A stretch of DNA of 10,007 nt. It comes from Syntrophorhabdus sp. (GTDB taxonomy: Bacteria; Desulfobacterota; BSN033; UBA1163). This document shows positions 5,506 to 10,007 of the stretch, one piece after another (positions within the stretch are counted from its first letter, which is position 1; every line of letters begins with the position of its first letter). The DNA lies in contig DYHU01000134.1 of NCBI GenBank assembly GCA_020724025.1, positions 1 through 10,007 of the forward strand. Direction: 5' to 3'. Under the pieces are notes generated by a model. The model saw nothing but the letters and a program-made list of their open reading frames with translations, ran no database searches and was not told where the DNA came from. The position numbers and the translations under genes were made by a program.

Positions 5506-6891
5506 ATGGAACGTAAAACGATGGTTGAAGAGTTATCCAGGATCGTTGGAAAGGAGAATGTTCTCTCCTCAGAGACGGACCTGTTGCTCTATGGTTACGA
5601 TGCCTCCCTTTTTAAGGGAAAACCCGATTGCATTGCCTTTCCGGGTTCAACGGAAGAGGTCTCTCAAATCGTCAAGTTCTGCCGCCGCGAGCGCATTCCT
5701 GTCATTGCGAGAGGTTCGGGAACAAATCTGAGCGGAGGGACGATTCCCACCAGGGGCGGGATCATCCTTCATTTTTCCAGGATGAACAAAATTCTTGAGA
5801 TCGATGTCGAAAACCAGAGGGCCGTGGTGGAATCGGGTCTCTTTACCCTTGCGCTGAAGAATCAGTTGGCCCGTTATGGATATGTTTATCAACCGGACCC
5901 TGCGAGTGAGAAAGTCTCCACCTTCGGAGGAAATTTTGCCGAGAATTCAGGAGGACCGCACTGCCTCAAATATGGCGTGACGACCAATCACATCCTGGGG
6001 GCTGAGATTGTCCTTCCGGATGGAGAGATAATCCAGACAGGGGGGAAGGCGCTCGATCTCCCCGGATACGATTTGACCGGAATCCTGGTGGGTTCGGAGG
6101 GAACCCTGGGGATCGCCACCAAATTGACCCTCCGGATCATGCCCAAATCCGAGGCGGTAAAAACAATGTTGGCCATCTATAATTCCCTGGAGGATGCCGG
6201 AAGAACGGTCTCCGCGATCATTGCCGATGGCATCGTGCCGGCCACACTCGAAATCCTCGATAAACTGACGATCAAGGCCGTTGAAGAGTCGGTTCATGCG
6301 GGTTTTCCTCTCGACGCAGAGGCAGTTCTTCTCATCGAGATTGACGGGCTCAAAGACGGGATGGAAAGATTGGCGGAACGGATCATGGAGATCTGTAAAA
6401 AGAATAAAGCCCGTGAGGTTAAATCTGCGAAGACAGAGGCGGAAAGAACACAGCTCTGGGCTGGCAGGAAAGGGGCATTCGGCGCCATTTCGAGGCTTCG
6501 TCCCAACTATCTCGTCTGTGATGGAACGGTGCCGAGAACCAAATTACCGGAGGTATTAACCCGGGTGATGGAGGTGAGTAAGAAGTACGGCCTTGCCATT
6601 GCGAATGTCTTTCATGCGGGAGACGGAAACCTCCATCCTCTCATCCTCTTTGACGAAAGGGATGAGGAGGAACTGAAGAAGGTCCATCTGGCTGGTTCCG
6701 AGATCATGAAGTTATGCGCCGATGCGGGCGGGACGATCAGCGGAGAGCATGGGATTGGCACGGAGAAGATGAAGGAGATGTTCTTCGTCTTCTCCCCTCA
6801 GGATATTGCCGCCATGAGAAAGGTGAAGAAGGCCTTCGATCCGGAAGATATTTTTAACCCCGGAAAGATTTTGCCAGAGGTTCAAGCATAA
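5506..6891 (+). CDS. glcD: Glycolate oxidase subunit GlcD (FAD-linked 2-hydroxy acid dehydrogenase)
   Basis: The catalytic flavoprotein of a GlcDEF-type complex, oxidising glycolate (or D-lactate) to the 2-oxo acid and passing electrons to the Fe-S subunit encoded downstream. At 461 residues it is slightly shorter than E. coli GlcD (about 499). The N-terminal FAD-binding (PCMH/VAO) domain shows RGSGTNLSGG (69-78), GGNFAENSGG (141-150) and GSEGTLG (196-202). The C-terminal FAD-oxidase domain carries the probable metal and substrate histidines H370 and H377 in FHAGDGNLHP and H415 in SGEHGIG. It ends with the usual NPGK motif (451-454). AAGGAGG at 5495-5501 supports the ATG. The D-lactate dehydrogenase branch of the same family is the main alternative; the malyl-CoA-type genes upstream favour glycolate. 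Confidence 0.88.
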   Translation: MERKTMVEELSRIVGKENVLSSETDLLLYGYDASLFKGKPDCIAFPGSTEEVSQIVKFCRRERIPVIARGSGTNLSGGTIPTRGGIILHFSRMNKILEIDVENQRAVVESGLFTLALKNQLARYGYVYQPDPASEKVSTFGGNFAENSGGPHCLKYGVTTNHILGAEIVLPDGEIIQTGGKALDLPGYDLTGILVGSEGTLGIATKLTLRIMPKSEAVKTMLAIYNSLEDAGRTVSAIIADGIVPATLEILDKLTIKAVEESVHAGFPLDAEAVLLIEIDGLKDGMERLAERIMEICKKNKAREVKSAKTEAERTQLWAGRKGAFGAISRLRPNYLVCDGTVPRTKLPEVLTRVMEVSKKYGLAIANVFHAGDGNLHPLILFDERDEEELKKVHLAGSEIMKLCADAGGTISGEHGIGTEKMKEMFFVFSPQDIAAMRKVKKAFDPEDIFNPGKILPEVQA

Positions 6892-6921
6892 TTGTTCGGT
6901 CCCCCCTCACCCTATCCCTCT

Positions 6922-7033
6922 CCCGCCAGCCCGCCCCGCAGAGCGGAGCGAGGCCGGGGGGGAGAGGGGGAATTTTTTAAAACAAGCCATCTGAAATTCC
7001 CTCCCCCTTGATGGGGGAGGGAGTGGGTGGGGG
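6922..7033. repeat. GC-rich composite palindromic repeat, opposite orientation to 4327-4440
   Basis: CCCGCCAGCCCGCC at 6922-6935 and GCGAGGCCGGGGGGG at 6948-6962 are the reverse complements of blocks at 4357-4370 and 4327-4341. A second hairpin at 6999-7021 has perfect arms CCCTCCCCC and GGGGGAGGG around TTGAT and is followed by GTGGGTGGGGG. The element fills the glcD-glcE gap. Confidence 0.65.
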
Positions 7034-7055
7034 TGAATTGGGAAGGAGACAGAGA

Positions 7056-8420
7056 ATGCCCAAAACTGACAAACTGGTTTCGAGATTCAAAGATATCGTT
7101 GGTGAAGCCCACCTCCTTCAAGATCCGGATAAACTTAAAGCGTATGCCATCGATGGAAAACGACCGAAAGCGGTCGTATCTCCGGGGACGATCGATGAGG
7201 TCTCAAAAATCGTTGCCTATGCCAATGAACATTCCCTGGCCCTTCTTCCCATGGGGGGCGGGACAAAGATGGGGGTGGGCGGAATACCCGGAAAGATGGA
7301 CCTCGTCCTCTCCACTCTCCGTCTCAATCGAATGACGGATTGTGACTGTGATAATCTCACCCTCTCCGCGGAAAGCGGAATCACTCTTGGCGAGGTTCAG
7401 AAGAGATTGTCACAGGAAGGGAAGGGATATTTCCTTCCACTGGATCCGTCCTTTACGGAGAAGGCCACACTGGGCGGGATTGTGGCGACCAACTCGAGCG
7501 GACCCAGGAGATTGATCTATGGCACGGCGAGGGATTTGATCATCGGGACAAAGGCTGTCTTTCCCAATGGGGATATTGTTGCTTCGGGCGGAAAGACGGT
7601 GAAGAATGTCTCCGGCTATGACATGTGTAAACTCCTGATCGGTTCTTACGGGACGCTGGGAATCCTCTGTGAGATCACTTTTAAACTTCTCCCTCTTCCT
7701 GAGAGAGAAGCAACCTTACTCATCCCATTTGTCAGGCTGGAGGAGGCGGTTCAATTTGGACGTGAAATCCTCCAGTCCCAATACCTTCCGTCATCCATCG
7801 AGATCCTCAATGGAATGGCTATGAAGAAGATAAAACATCCGATCGTACAGCAGGGGGATTACCTTGTTGCCATTGGATTGGAAGGTGTGGCTGAAGCCAT
7901 TGAGCGGCAGGTCTCAGAGATGAGTGAAAGGGCGAAGAGGGGAGGGTGCCTTGAAACAGCAGTTCTCCATTCTGAAGCGCACCCATCCTTCTCGAAGGCG
8001 ATACGGGACTTTTCAGAGAGGCTGAAGGAAGAGGGATCAAATTTCATCTCGTTGAAGTCCAATTTTTTAATCTCCAGATGTGGAGAGGTAATGGGCAGTT
8101 ATGAAAAAATCGCAAAAGAGTCCGGAGTCGATTGTGCCCTCATCTGCCATTCGGGAAGCGGGGCGCTTTACTCCTATGTCTTTGCCGGCAAAGGTGGACG
8201 ATCAAAGAAAGAATCCCTGCTCGGCCTCATAAGAGGATTCTCCTCAATCGCCGTCAAAAACGAAGGCCACCTCATCGTTGAATCGTCCCCTCCTGACATC
8301 AAAAAGAGAATCGATGTCTGGGGGGAACCGAGAGGTAATTACGAGATCATGCGGCGATTGAAGAAAGAGATCGATCCGAAAGGGATCCTCAACCCGGGAA
8401 GGTTTGTGGGAGGAATCTAA
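7056..8420 (+). CDS. glcE: GlcE-like FAD-binding subunit of glycolate oxidase, long form
   Basis: The second flavoprotein of the complex, 454 residues against about 350 for E. coli GlcE, so it keeps a fuller C-terminal domain. FAD-binding motifs are GGGTKMGVGG (67-76), GGIVATNSSGPRR (140-152) and the GlcE-type stretch KNVSGYDMCKLLIGSYGTLG (183-202). It ends with LNPGRF (445-450). The catalytic histidine motifs of the GlcD protein are largely missing: FHAGDGNLHP corresponds to CHSGSGALYS (364-373), keeping H365 but with Y372 in place of the second His, and SGEHGIG has no counterpart. It therefore probably serves electron transfer or assembly rather than substrate oxidation. ATG at 7056 is preferred because AAGGAGA (7043-7049) is well spaced; a TTG at 7008 lies within the repeat and would add 16 glycine-rich residues. 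Confidence 0.82.
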   Translation: MPKTDKLVSRFKDIVGEAHLLQDPDKLKAYAIDGKRPKAVVSPGTIDEVSKIVAYANEHSLALLPMGGGTKMGVGGIPGKMDLVLSTLRLNRMTDCDCDNLTLSAESGITLGEVQKRLSQEGKGYFLPLDPSFTEKATLGGIVATNSSGPRRLIYGTARDLIIGTKAVFPNGDIVASGGKTVKNVSGYDMCKLLIGSYGTLGILCEITFKLLPLPEREATLLIPFVRLEEAVQFGREILQSQYLPSSIEILNGMAMKKIKHPIVQQGDYLVAIGLEGVAEAIERQVSEMSERAKRGGCLETAVLHSEAHPSFSKAIRDFSERLKEEGSNFISLKSNFLISRCGEVMGSYEKIAKESGVDCALICHSGSGALYSYVFAGKGGRSKKESLLGLIRGFSSIAVKNEGHLIVESSPPDIKKRIDVWGEPRGNYEIMRRLKKEIDPKGILNPGRFVGGI

Positions 8421-8451
8421 AGGATCAATGCAAAATGGTCAATTAGCAATT

Positions 8452-8585
8452 ATGATGAACTCGTAAAAAGTCGTCATTCCCCCCTGCTTTCGCAGGGGTA
8501 AACTTGTCCCCGCAAAGGCGGGGAACGGGAATCCAGAGAATACCCTACAAAGAAAATCCTGGATTCCTGCTTCCGTAGGAATGAC
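8452..8585. repeat. GTCATTCC-type palindromic element, right end degenerate
   Basis: The left end (8452-8472) matches the left end of the element at 9807 at 19 of 21 bases. GTCATTCC at 8473-8480 pairs with GGAATGAC at 8578-8585, and GGAATCCAG at 8528-8536 pairs with CTGGATTCC at 8559-8567. Internal hairpins are CCCCTGC/GCAGGGG (8481-8498) and TCCCCGC/GCGGGGA (8507-8524). The expected right terminal repeat (GACTTTTTACGA) is not recognisable. The element takes up most of the glcE-glcF gap. Confidence 0.7.
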
Positions 8586-8618
8586 GAAAAATGGTTTCTC
8601 AAGAATATGGAGCTTAGT

Positions 8619-9764
8619 ATGAAAACCGAACAACTCAAGACCCTTTTCTATGACGAGGTTGCCAAGTGTAACCATTGTGGTTTCTGCCTGGCCCATTGCC
8701 CTGTTTATACCGTTGCAGGAAGGGAATGGGCCACCCCCCGCGGCAAGAATGCGCTTGTGAAGGCGATTATAGAAGGCAAAATCGACTGGACACCTGAAAT
8801 CGAGGAGACGCTCTTCCGGTGCACGGGCTGCAGGCTCTGCACCCAGACCTGTTTTCCGGCGGTGGAGACCAATCAGGGCGTTCTGGCGGGACGGGAATGC
8901 CTGGTCAATAAAAAGCAGTACCCGAAGGTGATCGATCGGGTGGTCGAGGCGCTGGAGAGCCATTTCAATATTTCTAACGAACCGAATGTCAACCGAACCC
9001 TGTGGATGGAGAAATTGGAGGACATCCCGGATCACAGGTTCCAGAAGGGAAAAGCGAGTGTGATCTACTTTGTGGGATGTGTGGCGGCCTTCTACCCGAT
9101 GGCCCATAAGATCCCGCAGACGTTTGTTCAGATTCTGAATAAGGCCAATGTCGACTTCACCATTCTGGGAGGAGAAGAGTGGTGCTGCGGGTTTCCGCTC
9201 ATCCAGGCGGGGATGAAGGATAAGATGCAGAAATTGATCGAACACAATCAGGAGAAGATGAAGGAAGTGGGCGCTGAGACCGTTGTCTTTGCCTGTCCTT
9301 CCTGCTACCATACCTGGAAGGAGAAGTATCAAACGGATGCGGAATTGCTCCATTCGACTCAATTCATAGAAAGGCTGATCGGAGAAGGAAGAATCACCTT
9401 CCAGAACGGAGTTGACCGAGCAGTCACCTATCATGATCCCTGCGATCTGGGGAGGAACAGCAAGGTTTTCGACGCCCCCAGAAATATATTAAAGAAAATT
9501 CCCGGATTGAATCTCATTGAGTTGGAGGGAAATCGCCAGTTGAGCGTATGCTGTGGCGGAGGAGGAGATCTTGAGATGATTGATCCGGCGCTCTCCGCGG
9601 CCATTGCACAGAGAAAGATCGAAGAGATTCAGAGGACAGGAGCCGAGGAGGTAGTGACCTCCTGCCAGCAGTGCATCCGGACGATTTCAGGTTATGCAAG
9701 AAAGAATAAGATCAAGTTGAAGGTGAGGGATATTACAGAGGCCGTTCTGGAGGCGATGGGATAG
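8619..9764 (+). CDS. glcF: Glycolate oxidase Fe-S subunit GlcF-like (two 4Fe-4S, two CCG domains)
   Basis: The iron-sulfur electron-transfer subunit that would take electrons from GlcD/GlcE; 381 residues, close to GlcF (about 400). Two N-terminal 4Fe-4S motifs are complete: C17, C20, C23, C27 followed by P28, and C68, C71, C74, C78. Two cysteine-rich CCG domains follow: C154, C189-C190, C226 and C229, then C275 (in HDPC), C311-C312, C349 and C352. CCG domains of this type in HdrB/HdrD bind noncubane clusters, and GlcF and LutA share the fold. No membrane segment is visible, so the complex is probably cytoplasmic or peripheral, with an unknown acceptor. The ATG at 8619 has GGAG at 8609-8612, six bases upstream; an in-frame ATG at 8607 adds four residues but has no good ribosome binding site. 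LutA-like or HdrD-like naming is possible, but the GlcD and GlcE neighbours favour GlcF. Confidence 0.85.
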   Translation: MKTEQLKTLFYDEVAKCNHCGFCLAHCPVYTVAGREWATPRGKNALVKAIIEGKIDWTPEIEETLFRCTGCRLCTQTCFPAVETNQGVLAGRECLVNKKQYPKVIDRVVEALESHFNISNEPNVNRTLWMEKLEDIPDHRFQKGKASVIYFVGCVAAFYPMAHKIPQTFVQILNKANVDFTILGGEEWCCGFPLIQAGMKDKMQKLIEHNQEKMKEVGAETVVFACPSCYHTWKEKYQTDAELLHSTQFIERLIGEGRITFQNGVDRAVTYHDPCDLGRNSKVFDAPRNILKKIPGLNLIELEGNRQLSVCCGGGGDLEMIDPALSAAIAQRKIEEIQRTGAEEVVTSCQQCIRTISGYARKNKIKLKVRDITEAVLEAMG

Positions 9765-9806
9765 TAGAGGCAGGGGCATAAGGATGAAATTAATTGGATT
9801 TCATAC

Positions 9807-9942
9807 ATGATGGTCTCGTAAAAAGTCTGAAAAGGCTATTTTCTGTCATTCCTGCGCACGCAGGAATCCAGTATTTTCATGTAGTTAGAATTTTCTGGAT
9901 TCCCGTTTTCACGGGAATGACGACTTTTTACGATTCCATCAT
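9807..9942. repeat. Intact GTCATTCC-type palindromic element with 21-base terminal inverted repeats
   Basis: The terminal repeats at 9807-9827 and 9922-9942 are inverted copies at 19 of 21 positions, with core TCGTAAAAAGTC. Inside lie nested pairs: GTCATTCC (9845-9852) with GGAATGAC (9914-9921), GGAATCCAG (9863-9871) with CTGGATTCC (9895-9903), and hairpins TTCCTGCG/CGCAGGAA (9849-9866) and TTCCCGT/ACGGGAA (9900-9917). It has no coding capacity. It follows glcF and may mark the end of the cluster. The bases from 9943 to the end show nothing recognisable. Confidence 0.75.
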
Positions 9943-10007
9943 ACCTTATGTTCAATTAAACCCATTACTTGGTTCAGAATCTGCTTTTTTAGTGTTTCAC
10001 CTGGGCC

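Noticed and set aside
8439..9434. 331-codon open frame on the minus strand opposite glcF
   Set aside because: It lies antisense to a gene with complete Fe-S cysteine motifs, shows no recognisable domain, and its end is a translation of the GTCATTCC repeat, a common source of spurious proteins.

Overview
The window reads as part of an anaerobic bacterial chromosome, most likely Desulfobacterota ('Deltaproteobacteria')-like. This rests on moderate GC, CCG-domain (HdrD/GlcF-type) iron-sulfur electron carriers, and many intergenic palindromic repeats of the GTCATTCC...GGAATGAC type. No rRNA or other taxonomic marker is present, so the placement is an inference. All eight credible genes lie on the + strand. 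No tRNA, rRNA, CRISPR array, transposase or phage gene was seen.

Layout: 1-389 is a non-coding leader with a near-consensus sigma70-type promoter (16-44), two short perfect hairpins (104-156) and a small terminal-inverted-repeat element (192-339). Next come a SucC-like ATP-grasp CoA-ligase beta subunit (390-1646), a small cysteine-rich Fe-S protein (1894-2184), a SucD-like CoA-ligase alpha subunit (2294-3190), and a CitE/HpcH-family beta-hydroxyacyl-CoA lyase (3343-4239). These are followed by a stand-alone protein resembling the N-terminal 10-formyltetrahydrofolate hydrolase part of ALDH1L1 (about 4472-5383). The last three genes are a GlcD-like FAD oxidase (5506-6891), a long GlcE-like FAD protein (7056-8420) and a GlcF-like Fe-S subunit (8619-9764). 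The final 240 bases hold one more repeat element.

Taken together, the genes look like one metabolic module. GlcDEF would oxidise glycolate (or a related 2-hydroxy acid) to glyoxylate. The CitE-like lyase would join glyoxylate with acetyl-CoA to give malyl-CoA, or run in reverse. The SucCD-like ligase would convert malyl-CoA to malate with ATP formation, or activate malate in reverse. This matches the malyl-CoA route of glycolate oxidation known from syntrophic glycolate fermenters, and it resembles a slice of the serine cycle. The formyl-THF hydrolase-like protein suggests a link to one-carbon metabolism, but its role is open. The small Fe-S protein between the two ligase genes is unexplained.

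A second theme is the spacers. Every gene is separated from the next by more than 100 bases, and nearly every gap holds a palindromic or inverted repeat from one of several unrelated families. Most genes still keep their own good ribosome binding site.
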